From Mesorhizobium tianshanense (GTDB lineage Bacteria; Pseudomonadota; Alphaproteobacteria; Rhizobiales; Rhizobiaceae), in assembly GCF_007830515.1 (NCBI RefSeq), contig NZ_VLKT01000023.1:1-64000 (forward strand): DNA of 64,000 nucleotides. The letters are read 5' to 3'. A program made the translations under genes and the position numbers. Below, one piece after another: positions 7,932 to 16,672 of the stretch. Position 1 is the stretch's first letter. Every line of letters starts with the position of its first letter. The notes beneath the pieces were generated by a model. The model was not told where the DNA came from. It was given only the letters and a program-made list of their open reading frames with translations, and made no database searches.

Positions 7932-9210
7932 AGCCGGTCCGTCTCGTGCGGCCGTGTTCGTACAGTTGCTTGCAATGATCGCAGGCGAACGCCTTCCCGC
8001 AATTCTCGGCCCAACATCGGATCGGCGCTCGCCACTGATAGAGGATGCGCTCCAGATGATCGATGCCAGACGATTTGATGTAGATCAGTTCGCCGGCCAA
8101 CGCGCTGGCCATCAGGAAATCGCTCGCGTCCTTGGTGCTCGCGAACACAAACAGCCGGTCCTTGTTGTCCGGCAGCATCCGCGCCACGCGGTCGCTGTTC
8201 CGGCCGACAAAAAGCACGCGATCGCACACACCAAGCGCCGCTTGCGCAATTCGGCGATATTTTTGGCCCGATGCGCCCGCATAGTCGGAAATTGTCCCGA
8301 AAACCATCGTCCGCCGCAGCGACGTGGAACCGCCTACGATGTCGATGCTCGACTGCATCGTCCACAGGGGCGCCTTGGCGGTGTCGAGTATAATGGTCGG
8401 ACCGTTTTCCATTTCATGGACGGAGTCCCTTCCGTGGGACGGCTCCTGCGCTTCCACCGCCTGAATGCACGTCCGCAGATCGATCCCCAGCGCTTGCCCA
8501 CAGGCAATGGCGGCGAGCACGGGCGTTATCCATCTCTCGCCGACCAGCCTTGTCCTGACGGGCAATGTCTGGTTCCCGTCGGTAACGGTAAGATGCAGGC
8601 GTTTCGGAAATCTCGAACAATGATCCACAGCGCGGATATCGGCGGCCTCGCTTTTGCCGAACGTTACCACGCGCTCGTTGGTCTTCCGTGCCATCGCCAG
8701 AACCAGCGGGTCGTCGGCGTTCAAAATCGCCGTCCCTCCGGGCGGCAGCATTGCCACCAGGGCTGATTTCTCGTCGGCGATCGCTTGCTGGCTCCTGAAC
8801 TCCTTGTAGTGGTCCGTTCCGATCGTCGTGACCACCGCGACCGTATGCCGAAGAAGGTGCGCGGTCAGCGTCACGGCACCAACCTCGTGGCCGCTGACCT
8901 CTTGCACCCAGTAGCGGTCGGACCGGCGGGCCCGAACGATGCTTCTTGCGACACCGTACCGGGTGTTGAAGCCGACCCCGATGCGGGTCGGCCCGACAGC
9001 GGAAAGGATGCTTCCAAGAAGTGCCACCGTAGTCGATTTGCCGCCGCTGCCCGTCACTGCCACGAGATGCTGCGGTCGAAGGCCCCTTCGCCAAATCATT
9101 GCCACGGGAATCCGCCAGCCGCGTCTCACCCCGCGCACCAGCCGGCGCAGGGGCCCTTCCCTCCCGTTGATTTTTTTCCAGAGTCTCAAGCGAAACGGCC
9201 GCCTCCCCAA
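7879..9210 (-). CDS. Mur-ligase-like ATP-dependent amide ligase with C-terminal cysteine cluster
   Basis: 443 residues from a TTG start; other starts (a second TTG at 9186 or a GTG within the basic leader) are possible. The ATP site VAVTGSGGKSTT (about 51-62) and the following VVTTIGTDH and AILNADDP segments are those of the central Mur ligase domain, as in MurC-F, folylpolyglutamate synthase and CapB. DTAKAPLWTMQSSI and VFGTISDY match the C-terminal Mur domain. Such enzymes form amide bonds between a carboxylate and an amino acid. Unusual is the tail, CWAENCGKAFACDHC (about 400-415), a C-x4-C-x5-C-x2-C group that could bind zinc or a cluster and is absent from canonical Mur ligases. No cell-wall genes are adjacent. 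Confidence 0.72.
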   Translation of the reverse strand: MGRRPFRLRLWKKINGREGPLRRLVRGVRRGWRIPVAMIWRRGLRPQHLVAVTGSGGKSTTVALLGSILSAVGPTRIGVGFNTRYGVARSIVRARRSDRYWVQEVSGHEVGAVTLTAHLLRHTVAVVTTIGTDHYKEFRSQQAIADEKSALVAMLPPGGTAILNADDPLVLAMARKTNERVVTFGKSEAADIRAVDHCSRFPKRLHLTVTDGNQTLPVRTRLVGERWITPVLAAIACGQALGIDLRTCIQAVEAQEPSHGRDSVHEMENGPTIILDTAKAPLWTMQSSIDIVGGSTSLRRTMVFGTISDYAGASGQKYRRIAQAALGVCDRVLFVGRNSDRVARMLPDNKDRLFVFASTKDASDFLMASALAGELIYIKSSGIDHLERILYQWRAPIRCWAENCGKAFACDHCKQLYEHGRTRRTGFNPDAPPANIGSGVSAA

Positions 9211-9317
9211 GCGACGATTTAACCGACACTCTCAGCGTTGCGCAATGTCTGCGCGCTGATAAGACTGCGCACCGGGGCGCGGCGTGTTTGCCGGGACGAG
9301 TGAGGCGGGAAGGATGC

Positions 9318-10589
9318 ATGGCCAGTTCGGCGGAAACACTCGACGCATATTATGCGAACGATACATTTCTCGCCCCGCGCATCTGGGAAGAGGCAAGCCG
9401 TTGGTTTCCCAACGAACCTCACATGGTCGAGTTCATCACGGGTCATTCACTTTCGTGCGCCGGCCGCCTGCCGCTGATCTGTCATCGTGGAACGGTTGCG
9501 CCGGATGGGCTTGCCGCCATGCGCGATGCCGGGCTGGCGGTCGCGGACACGCGCCTGGTCTATGAGACGCGTGCGCAGTATCGCGACCACATTCTGTCGC
9601 TTGCCGGAAAAGCGCTCAAGGCCGTGACGATCTACTGGACGCCCCCTGAGGTGGCGCCACCGCGCATGACGTGGATCGACCCCGCGGTCCAGCAATATCT
9701 GAACAACAAGGGCAACCTCGCGGAGCTGGTGCCGGAACAGGCCGTCCCCCGGCGAAAACTGGCCGCTGGTGGAGCCGAGGTCACGGCTGCGCTGCGCGCC
9801 ATGCCGCTGCCAACGGTGCTGAAAGTCGCGACCGACCTGCCGAACGGCGGCGGGCAGGACGTCATGATCTGCCGCCGACCGCGTCATCGGGCACGCGCGG
9901 ACCGGCGCTTCGGCAATGGCGACACGCTGATTTTCGAGGACGTGCTTGATATCGCCGAAAATCACTGCGTTCAGTATGCCGTACTTCCCGACGCGACGGT
10001 CGCCTATGTCGGCGCGTCTTCGCAATTATGCCTGCCCAACGGCGTGCATGCCGGCAATCTGATCGACCCCGATCTCGCCCCTTCCGACGAGGTGATCGCA
10101 CTTGGGCGCGAAATCGCGCTGCGTGGAGCAGCGCTCGGCTTTCGCGGCATCGCCGGCTTCGATATCGTCGTCACCGGTGACGGCCGTCCGATGGCGATCG
10201 ACCTCAACTTCCGTCTTGTTTCGAGCACCGCGCAGGTGCTGTTGCATCCCAGGCTTTCGCGCGAGCGGGGACTCATTGCGTCAAGGCTCGCGTTTTGCGC
10301 GTTCGACGGCTCCCTGAACGAGTTGCTGCGGACATGCCGGCTTCACATCAATGCCGGCTGGCTGGTGCCGTTGGCAATGTTCGACCCCATTTATGGACAG
10401 GCTGGCCCCGGACCGGCACGCGGCCGCTTTCTTATATTCGGCGAGTCGCAGGAAGCCGTCGCTGCCCGCGAAGCTGTTCTTGAAGCATCCGGCATTCAAA
10501 TCGCCGGACGCCGACGGACCTTCGCTGGGCGCACCCGCGCTCTCGTCAAGCGGCTTGTCGTGCGTTTGTCACGTGGGTGGACGCCATGA
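9318..10589 (+). CDS. ATP-grasp superfamily ligase (PGM1-like)
   Basis: 423 residues. ATG 9318 is chosen because GGGAAGG lies just upstream; an earlier start would add ten residues. The C-terminal half has the ATP-grasp signature GIAGFDIVVTGDGRPMAIDL followed by NFRLVSSTAQVL, which supplies the Mg-binding acidic and Asn residues, and TVLKVATDLPNGGGQDV resembles the ATP-binding lysine and glycine loop. These enzymes join a carboxylate (through an acyl phosphate) to an amine. The N-terminal part (HSLSCAGRLPLICHRG) would be the pre-ATP-grasp domain. It overlaps the following GNAT gene by four bases (ATGA), so the two form an operon. Substrate unknown. Confidence 0.7.
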   Translation: MASSAETLDAYYANDTFLAPRIWEEASRWFPNEPHMVEFITGHSLSCAGRLPLICHRGTVAPDGLAAMRDAGLAVADTRLVYETRAQYRDHILSLAGKALKAVTIYWTPPEVAPPRMTWIDPAVQQYLNNKGNLAELVPEQAVPRRKLAAGGAEVTAALRAMPLPTVLKVATDLPNGGGQDVMICRRPRHRARADRRFGNGDTLIFEDVLDIAENHCVQYAVLPDATVAYVGASSQLCLPNGVHAGNLIDPDLAPSDEVIALGREIALRGAALGFRGIAGFDIVVTGDGRPMAIDLNFRLVSSTAQVLLHPRLSRERGLIASRLAFCAFDGSLNELLRTCRLHINAGWLVPLAMFDPIYGQAGPGPARGRFLIFGESQEAVAAREAVLEASGIQIAGRRRTFAGRTRALVKRLVVRLSRGWTP

Positions 10590-11635
10590 CGCCTGGGCCT
10601 TCCCGGAACGATTGTTTTCAGGTGGAAATCATCGATCGTCCGGCTGCGTTCGCCCGTCTCGCCGACGAGTGGGATGAACTCGCCAAGGGAGCGGCAGACC
10701 TTGCGGTGTTCCGCAGCCACGCATGGGTTTCGCGCTGCTGGCAGCGCCATCAGGCGATGCACGGGCGCTCCATGTACATCGTCGTCATCCGCGACGGCGC
10801 GGAATTGGTTCTCGCCGCGCCATTCGTGCGCATCGCGGACTGGTACGGAACAGCCACGCTTGCGTGGCTCGATTCGATGACGCCGCTTTACAACGATATC
10901 CTCGTCGTGAGCGACCAGCGTTCGGATGCATTGAAGCAGGCGCTATGGCGGCATATCCGGCGGCAATGGTCGATCCGGGCGCTCAAACTGAGTTGCGTTC
11001 GCGACGATGCCGAGATCGCACCGATACTCGACAAAGCCGGCGCCACGCGCACATGGGAAACGGCAGCGCCTGCGCTGGATATATCGGCGTTCGCAAGCCG
11101 GGACGATTTCCTGGCAAGCCAGTCCTCCAATACGCGCTACAATCTTGGCCGCTACATCAGGCTGATGGAGCGCGAAGGTCCGGTGCGGTTCCGCGAGATA
11201 GGCTCGGCCGGAGACCTCGAGGCCTCGATACGTTGGATATTCGCTCACAAGCGGAAATGGGTCGAGGCGCGGTTCGGCGCGGCCAACTGGATTGCAGCCG
11301 CGGGTGTCGAGGAGATGTTTCTGGACGTAACCGCGTTCGAATCCAGGCGCGGCCGCGCTAGCGTCATGGCGCTGGAGGTGAAGCAGGAGATCATAGCGGC
11401 AGTGCTGCTTTTCAGGTGCGGCGGAACGATCTTTCCGTCGAAACTCGCCTATGACCCCGCGTGGCGAAAGGTTTCGCCGGGCTGGGTGCTGATGATGCAC
11501 ATCATTGGCGAAGCATGCACGGCAGGTGTCAGAACAGTGGACTTCATGATCGGGCGGGACGCGTGGAAAGACCGTTTCGGCGGTCAGTCCGTTGCCGTCA
11601 GCAACTATCGCCTGCGCAATGGGCTGTGGCCGTGA
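10586..11635 (+). CDS. GNAT-family acyltransferase, CelD/FemAB-like
   Basis: 349 residues from ATG 10586, which overlaps the stop of the ATP-grasp gene; a GTG nine bases earlier is the alternative. Layout is that of the Acetyltransf_6 proteins (CelD/BcsL): an N-terminal GNAT-like half (WDELAKGAADLAVFRSHAW) and a C-terminal half with QSSNTRYNLGRYIRLMERE, then FPSKLAYDPAWRKVSPGWVL and a final DFMIGRDAWKDRFGG. This fold is related to FemX/FemAB proteins, which add amino acids from aminoacyl-tRNA, as well as to acetyltransferases. Coupled to an ATP-grasp ligase, it probably acylates the same product. Which acyl donor it uses cannot be told. Confidence 0.72.
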   Translation: MTPGPSRNDCFQVEIIDRPAAFARLADEWDELAKGAADLAVFRSHAWVSRCWQRHQAMHGRSMYIVVIRDGAELVLAAPFVRIADWYGTATLAWLDSMTPLYNDILVVSDQRSDALKQALWRHIRRQWSIRALKLSCVRDDAEIAPILDKAGATRTWETAAPALDISAFASRDDFLASQSSNTRYNLGRYIRLMEREGPVRFREIGSAGDLEASIRWIFAHKRKWVEARFGAANWIAAAGVEEMFLDVTAFESRRGRASVMALEVKQEIIAAVLLFRCGGTIFPSKLAYDPAWRKVSPGWVLMMHIIGEACTAGVRTVDFMIGRDAWKDRFGGQSVAVSNYRLRNGLWP

Positions 11636-11654
11636 AAAACATCTTCGGGCCGCC

Positions 11655-12770
11655 TCACCCGTCCGTTTCGTGCCGTTGCGACGAGCCGACCACGCTGTGC
11701 GCCTGACGCCCCCAGAGCATGTACTGTTCAGGGCATCTGCGCAGGTCGGCCTCGAACTGGTCGCGGAAATCGAGCACGGCGCCGGCCAGCGTGCCGAAAG
11801 CCTTCGCCGGCGACCGTTCACCTCCGAGGCCTGGCTTTTCGCTTCGAAGGACCTGGATTTCGCTGCCGATCACCGCGTCATAAGTCTCGAAGGGCTGTAT
11901 TTCGAGCGTTGACATCGAAAACAAGGCGGCACCGCATCGCGCGGCAAAGCTGAGAGGCGTCGTGGCAAACTGCGCATGGCCGGACCCGCCAAGCCTTGTT
12001 TCGACGAAGGTCGATCCCGAATAGACATTGTTCGTCATCAGGACCACGCCATTGTTCTTCAGGATGGCGCTGATGCGCTTGGTGACCTGATAGGCGTCGC
12101 CGCGATCGAAAACGATCCTGCCGGCCAAATAGCGATTCTCAACGCGCACCAGAAACGGATTCAGAAACCGTCTCGCGAAAGCCGAATTCGAAAATCCGTG
12201 CTCGGAAACGCTGACCTGATGGCAGGTGATGCCGGCTTCATGCAGCGCCCTTTTGCCGATCAGGTTCTGCGCTGTGAACTGGTTGCACCAGATGATGACG
12301 CCGTTGCCGCGTTGCAACGCCGCCTTCACTCCATCAACGCCGCTAAGGCGGATACGCGGCTGCCAGCGCAACCGCGTGAGTTCGCCCGCCAGCAGCATGA
12401 TGCGGCGATGGCGTGCGTCGCGACCTGCGCGAAACAGCGCCCGGGCCTGCGACTTGGCGGCGCCGCCAAGTACGCACGATACGCTCTCGACGAACCCGGC
12501 AAATTCCTTGCGGGCATGCTTGCCAAGCCGCGCACCGGCCTGGAAGTGACAAAGGCGAGCCCAATACCGGCGCGGGACGATGACCGCGATCAAAATATCC
12601 AGGAGGATCAGCAGCGCATCGCGAAGATCTTTCTCCCGCACGACCCGCGGCTTTTCTTTCGTCACGGCGCGCCGGGAATAAAACACGACGTCCTCGTTGG
12701 CCTCGTCGACAAAGACGCGCTGCGTCACCTCTATCTTGAAGTATTTGTCGGCGGGTTTCTGATCGGCCAA
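11655..12770 (-). CDS. LpxL/HtrB-like lysophospholipid acyltransferase family protein
   Basis: 371 residues from a TTG start with GGAGGGGGA directly before it. Similar in layout to the LPLAT family that adds secondary acyl chains to lipid A or makes ornithine-type lipids: a hydrophobic segment near residue 50 (LLILLDILIAVIVP), then GVIIWCNQFTAQN, where canonical enzymes carry the HX4E/D catalytic motif, and later DRGDAYQVTKRISAILKNN and VVLMTNNVYSG. The expected histidine appears replaced by asparagine, so activity may be lost or altered. It faces the ATP-grasp/GNAT pair with only 19 bases between stops, and completes the 4.6-12.8 kb island. Confidence 0.6.
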   Translation of the reverse strand: MADQKPADKYFKIEVTQRVFVDEANEDVVFYSRRAVTKEKPRVVREKDLRDALLILLDILIAVIVPRRYWARLCHFQAGARLGKHARKEFAGFVESVSCVLGGAAKSQARALFRAGRDARHRRIMLLAGELTRLRWQPRIRLSGVDGVKAALQRGNGVIIWCNQFTAQNLIGKRALHEAGITCHQVSVSEHGFSNSAFARRFLNPFLVRVENRYLAGRIVFDRGDAYQVTKRISAILKNNGVVLMTNNVYSGSTFVETRLGGSGHAQFATTPLSFAARCGAALFSMSTLEIQPFETYDAVIGSEIQVLRSEKPGLGGERSPAKAFGTLAGAVLDFRDQFEADLRRCPEQYMLWGRQAHSVVGSSQRHETDG

Positions 12771-13017
12771 CTCCCCCTCCGGATCAGCAGGAATTTACGG
12801 GACTTCGCACTTGCCACGAACGCCGAGAACGACTTAACGCGGGCGCCGCCCAGAGCAATGTGAGAGGCGGACAGTCCCGATGGCACGAAGCGGGGCTACT
12901 GTGAAGCTCTTTGTGTCACGGCGGCAATTCCGACGTCCGGACGTAGGTCTTGGTGGCACGATTTCGCAGCAGAGACGTGCAAGCACTTTACGCTCAGACT
13001 ACGCTGCCTGGCTCGCG

Positions 13018-14487
13018 TCACGACGCGCCTCCAGGCAGCGAAGGGCGTGCCGCGAGAGCACGGCCTCCGGCCGCGATGGCGAGCGCGACGACGATCAGAA
13101 TCGCCGCGACCGCAAACGTGATCCGCATACCGGCGGCAACGGCCTCCGAGCCCGCCGTTGTGATGTCGATCGCCACCGAGGCGAACGCGAACACAGCCCC
13201 CATGACGGATGCGCCTGTGATGAGCCCGAGATTGCGCGACAAATTGAGCAAGCCGGAAATGACGCCCCGCCGGTCCGGACGGATATCCGTCATGACGACG
13301 CTGTTGTTGGCCGCCTGGAACAGCTGATAACCGGGGGTCAAGATGGCGATGGCGGCAATGTAGCCCGTAATCCCGAACATTGTCGGAAGCACGGACAGAC
13401 CAATTGAACCAGCCGCCATTCCGATGAGTCCGACGATGACCATGAATGGCGCGCCCAAACGGTCGACAATGCGACCGGCGGGGACACCGCTCAGTGCGGA
13501 GATTATCGGGCCAATCGACATGACGATCCCGACAACAGCCGCGTCGAGCCCGAGCGCTCGAGACAGATAGAACGGCCCGACCACCAGCGTCGCCATCATC
13601 ACCGTCGCAACGAGCGCGTTCATCGCCAGGCTGGCACTCAACAGCGCGTTGCGGAACTCGGCCAATCGGATCAAAGGCGATGCCACTCTCGCCTCCACAA
13701 GCACAAAGAACCCGGCCCCGAAGGTTGCAGCCACCAACAGAGCCATGTTGAGCGAACCAAAATTGCCATGCCCGATCGTCATCGCGAGCGCATAAGCGCC
13801 AAGCGTCAAGGCAAGCAGCAGCGTACCCACAACATCGAAGCCGGCCCGATCCGTCTTCGGCTCCCGGCGGTCGGCCGGTAGATAGCGATAGGCGAGAACA
13901 ACGGCCAGCAAGCCCAGTGGCACGTTGAAGAGGAAGATCGCCCGCCAACCCGCTCCGGCAATCAGAAGGCCGCCGAGCGATGGACCGAGAGCGGTGCCGA
14001 TCGCCGACATCGTTCCGAGCAGCCCCATCGCGCTGCCGGTCCTTGCCTTCGGAACCGTCTCGCCGACAACAGCCATGGTGAGGGCCATCATGATGGCCGC
14101 CCCTAAGCCCTGCGCCGCCCGGGCGGCAATCAGCAGCCAGAGCGTCGGCGCGACGCCACACAGGGCCGAGGCCGCCGTGAACAGGAACAGCCCGGCCAGC
14201 AGCAGCCGCCGGCGGCCGGCGATGTCACCGAGCCGTCCGACGCTGACGACCAGGGTGGTGATGGCGAGGAGATAAGCCAGCACGATCCACTGGACGTCCT
14301 GGAACGAGGCGTCGAACGCCTGCGCCAACGTCGGCAAGGCAACATTGGCGATGCTGATGCCGAGTGAGGACAACAACATGGAGAGCGAAAGGCTGGTGAG
14401 CGCCCAGCGAACCGAAGGTGCCCGTTCCGCATTCCCAACGACTGCCTGTTCTGCATTGATTGGTCCTGCATAGATTGGCTTCAACAT
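13018..14487 (-). CDS. MFS transporter, DHA2 (14-TM) drug efflux type
   Basis: 489 residues from ATG 14487, preceded by GGAG; a start at 14529 would add 14 residues with no homology. An inner-membrane proton antiporter of the DHA2 family with about 14 membrane helices. Motif A between helices 2 and 3 is visible as GRLGDIAGRRRLLLAGL, and the motif-C-like glycine-rich stretch as GTALGPSLGGLLI. It is divergent from a LysR-type regulator 140 bases away, a typical arrangement for an inducible efflux pump controlled by its neighbour. The substrate is unknown. Confidence 0.88.
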   Translation of the reverse strand: MLKPIYAGPINAEQAVVGNAERAPSVRWALTSLSLSMLLSSLGISIANVALPTLAQAFDASFQDVQWIVLAYLLAITTLVVSVGRLGDIAGRRRLLLAGLFLFTAASALCGVAPTLWLLIAARAAQGLGAAIMMALTMAVVGETVPKARTGSAMGLLGTMSAIGTALGPSLGGLLIAGAGWRAIFLFNVPLGLLAVVLAYRYLPADRREPKTDRAGFDVVGTLLLALTLGAYALAMTIGHGNFGSLNMALLVAATFGAGFFVLVEARVASPLIRLAEFRNALLSASLAMNALVATVMMATLVVGPFYLSRALGLDAAVVGIVMSIGPIISALSGVPAGRIVDRLGAPFMVIVGLIGMAAGSIGLSVLPTMFGITGYIAAIAILTPGYQLFQAANNSVVMTDIRPDRRGVISGLLNLSRNLGLITGASVMGAVFAFASVAIDITTAGSEAVAAGMRITFAVAAILIVVALAIAAGGRALAARPSLPGGAS

Positions 14488-14556
14488 GAACTCCGTTCCT
14501 GGCGACTCCCGAGCGGAGCTGGCAGACACGTAGTCCTTTGCTTAATATGGCGGAAG

Positions 14557-14571
14557 GTGCATCATTTGCAC
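14557..14571. promoter_or_regulatory. Candidate LysR-type operator between MFS and LysR genes
   Basis: The sequence GTGCATCATTTGCAC is a perfect interrupted palindrome (5-base arms, 5-base centre) that contains the T-N11-A LysR box. It lies in the 140-base divergent region, 57 bases before the regulator's ATG and 70 before the transporter's. A second TTGCA-type half site follows at about 14577. Position and pattern fit autoregulation plus control of the pump. Confidence 0.5.
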
Positions 14572-14627
14572 TCAATCATTGCATTTGACGCCATGTCAGA
14601 ACGTGCCGGCCATGCTATGATCCGTTT

Positions 14628-15557
14628 ATGCCGCATCCCGATCTCAATCTGCTTGTCACCCTCGATGTGCTGCTGACGGAGGGCAGCGTTGCGCGCGCCG
14701 CCAAGCGGCTGCGGCTGAGCCCGTCGGCGATGAGCCGGGCGCTGGCGCGATTGCGTGAGACGACGGGCGATCCGCTGTTGGTCAGGGCGGGACGCGGCCT
14801 CGTCGCCACCCCCCGGGCGCTCGAGCTCCGCGAGCGCGTCGGTCGGCTTGTGCAGGACGCCGAAGCCGTTCTGCGTCCTGTCGAGACGCTCGATCTGAAA
14901 CGGCTTGTACGAACCTTCACGCTCAGAAACAGGGATGGCTTTGTCGAGAATTTCGGACCGGATCTCATTGCGCGCATCGGCGAACAGGCACCGGGCGTGC
15001 GGCTGCGTTTTGTGCTCAAGCCGGACAGGGACAGCACGCCCCTGCGCGACGGCAGCGTAGACCTTGAAACGGGGGTCGTCGGAAAGTCCACGGGACCAGA
15101 GGTGCGCGCGCAAGCGCTGTTCCGTGATCGTTTCGTCGGTGTCGTGCGGATGGGCCATCCATTATGCAAGGCCGCGATCACCCCTGCCCGCTATGCGGCC
15201 GGCCGGCACATCCTCATCTCCCGTCGCGGGCTCGACAGGGGATCGATCGACGATGCCCTTGAGCCGCTACGGTTGAAGCGAGAAATCGTGACGGTCGTCG
15301 GCGGCTTTTCGGAAGCTCTGGCTCTGGCGCGTGCCTCGGACCTGATCGCCAGCGTTCCCGAACGCCATACGGGAAACCTGCGCGATGGAATGTTCTGTTT
15401 CCCCCTGCCCGTTTCCCTGCCGGAAATCACGGTTTCACTTTTGTGGCACCCGCGACTGGATGCCGATCCGGCGCATCGCTGGCTGCGCGGCTGCATTCGA
15501 GACGCTTGCACGGAGCAATTCACCGATACATCGAAGCGTCGCTCCGAACCGCCCTGA
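14628..15557 (+). CDS. LysR-family transcriptional regulator
   Basis: 309 residues. The N-terminal winged helix-turn-helix is clear (LNLLVTLDVLLTEGSVARAA, then RLSPSAMSRALARLRE), followed by the substrate-binding domain of the family (RTFTLRNRDGFVENF onwards, with GVVRMGHPL). It is of the NodD/LeuO-like subgroup by the LNLL start. It probably senses a small molecule and controls the divergent DHA2 efflux gene and itself through the palindrome at 14557. Confidence 0.9.
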   Translation: MPHPDLNLLVTLDVLLTEGSVARAAKRLRLSPSAMSRALARLRETTGDPLLVRAGRGLVATPRALELRERVGRLVQDAEAVLRPVETLDLKRLVRTFTLRNRDGFVENFGPDLIARIGEQAPGVRLRFVLKPDRDSTPLRDGSVDLETGVVGKSTGPEVRAQALFRDRFVGVVRMGHPLCKAAITPARYAAGRHILISRRGLDRGSIDDALEPLRLKREIVTVVGGFSEALALARASDLIASVPERHTGNLRDGMFCFPLPVSLPEITVSLLWHPRLDADPAHRWLRGCIRDACTEQFTDTSKRRSEPP

Positions 15558-15703
15558 GCGCATCGGGGCGGCCGCTCCGGACTCGTTGTCGCAGCCGCGG
15601 CGCGTCGATCGCGGCGATTTCCTCCGGCGAGAGCGGACCGGCGGCCGGCGCGCAATCGACAGCAGGACCACTCCCGTATGAAGGGCCCCCGCTGCTGACC
15701 CGA

Positions 15704-16252
15704 TCACGGCAGTTCGGTGTTGCAGGCGCCGGCGATCTGGCCGACCGCCTCGCTGAGCCCGCCAAGGTCGAAATCGGCCTCGCCTCGCCCCGACAGCAGC
15801 CCGAAGCGCCAGGACAGCAGGAGCCGGTCTGCGGAAACCAGTCGCCTGATGCCGTCGGCACCGTCCCGAACCAGCGTCCTGCCTCGCGTGCCGACCGACC
15901 AGCTCTCGTTGACTTTGCTGGCCTTGTCGACAGTCACCGACACGGTGATGGTCCGGCTGGCGGAGACGGCATCGTTCAACCGCAGCCATTCGCTCCAGCG
16001 CGGTTCGCCATTCGCGCGGCAGGCAATGGTCAGGACCGGGCTGTAGCTCAAGGCGCCGCCGCCGGTGATGAGCTTGTTGGTGGCGTGGAGCGAGGCGGTG
16101 ACTCGACCGTCGCTGCCCGTGTCGAACCGCCAATTGTCAGGAGCGCTATAGGCCTGGGCGATGCCGCAGACCGAGGCGAGGAGCAACGCCGTGGCGACCA
16201 CGCCTCCGGTACCGACGAATAGCTTCAACGATCCCTCCAACAGCCTCTGCAC
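15704..16252 (-). CDS. Secreted protein of unknown function
   Basis: 182 residues with an N-terminal signal peptide (LKLFVGTGGVVATALLLASV, cleavage expected after AQA near residue 34). The mature part has two cysteines (TIACRA and GACN) that may form a disulfide and a repeated pattern of beta strands, ending in FDLGGLSEAVGQIAGAC. The layout recalls VasI-like and other secreted proteins that end in a GL..A...I..C motif, but the resemblance is too weak for a name. No type VI secretion genes are nearby. Confidence 0.55.
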   Translation of the reverse strand: MQRLLEGSLKLFVGTGGVVATALLLASVCGIAQAYSAPDNWRFDTGSDGRVTASLHATNKLITGGGALSYSPVLTIACRANGEPRWSEWLRLNDAVSASRTITVSVTVDKASKVNESWSVGTRGRTLVRDGADGIRRLVSADRLLLSWRFGLLSGRGEADFDLGGLSEAVGQIAGACNTELP

Positions 16253-16672
16253 TTTGCGACACGGTGGAGATAATGATCAAAACCTCGCACCGCCAGCCGC
16301 CAAACGCTGCTAGGGCACGAATCAATTGCCTACCGTATCGGTCCAAAATCGGAATCGATTCTCGGACAGCACGTTGCGTAAATAGATAAGAGTTCAAAAG
16401 TGTACTTTGTGCGTCCAAGCGGACACCGCAACGAGGGCGGCCTTTCACAATTCGGCAGAATTGCTGGGTTATTCGGCGTCCTTGGCAGGTTTTTCTTCAC
16501 CGCAGCCTTCTTCTTCGCCGGCCGTCTTCTTGGTTTTTCCACATCGTCGCCATTGCGTTTTCGGGCGACCGGAAGACCCGCACTAGAATTTCGATCGAAA
16601 ATCGAGCTATGATGCACGCGGCATTTCCTGGGACGACTTCACGCCCCTTGGAATGCCGGGAGGAAACGGGAT
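16253..16672. other. Intergenic region upstream of the cytochrome oxidase operon
   Basis: 420 bases holding the presumed promoter of the oxidase operon and, on the minus strand, a lysine-rich degenerate reading frame (see 16330-16617). A strong ribosome site GGGAGGAAACGG ends the region just before the oxidase subunit II gene. Confidence 0.5.
16330..16617 (-). pseudogene. Possible broken gene for a small lysine/alanine-rich protein
   Basis: The open frame includes KRNGDDVEKPRRRPAKKKAAV, a basic low-complexity stretch. At the A5 run (16492-16496 on the plus strand, T5) a single extra base would switch the frame to end in KPAKDAE-stop. That ending, and 21 bases of DNA around it (16468-16488), match the end of trigger factor at 35025-35045. 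It may be a decayed small DNA-binding-like protein, a relic of a tig 3' end, or chance convergence of Lys/Ala-rich tails. Confidence 0.3.

Noticed and set aside
6774..9210. Qat-type or other anti-phage system because of the QueC-like gene
   Set aside because: No QatA ATPase, QatB or TatD-like QatD is adjacent; neighbours are glycan and ligase genes.
15704..16252. A VasI-type type VI secretion lipoprotein
   Set aside because: No lipobox cysteine directly after the signal peptide and no type VI genes near; the likeness is only in the final motif.
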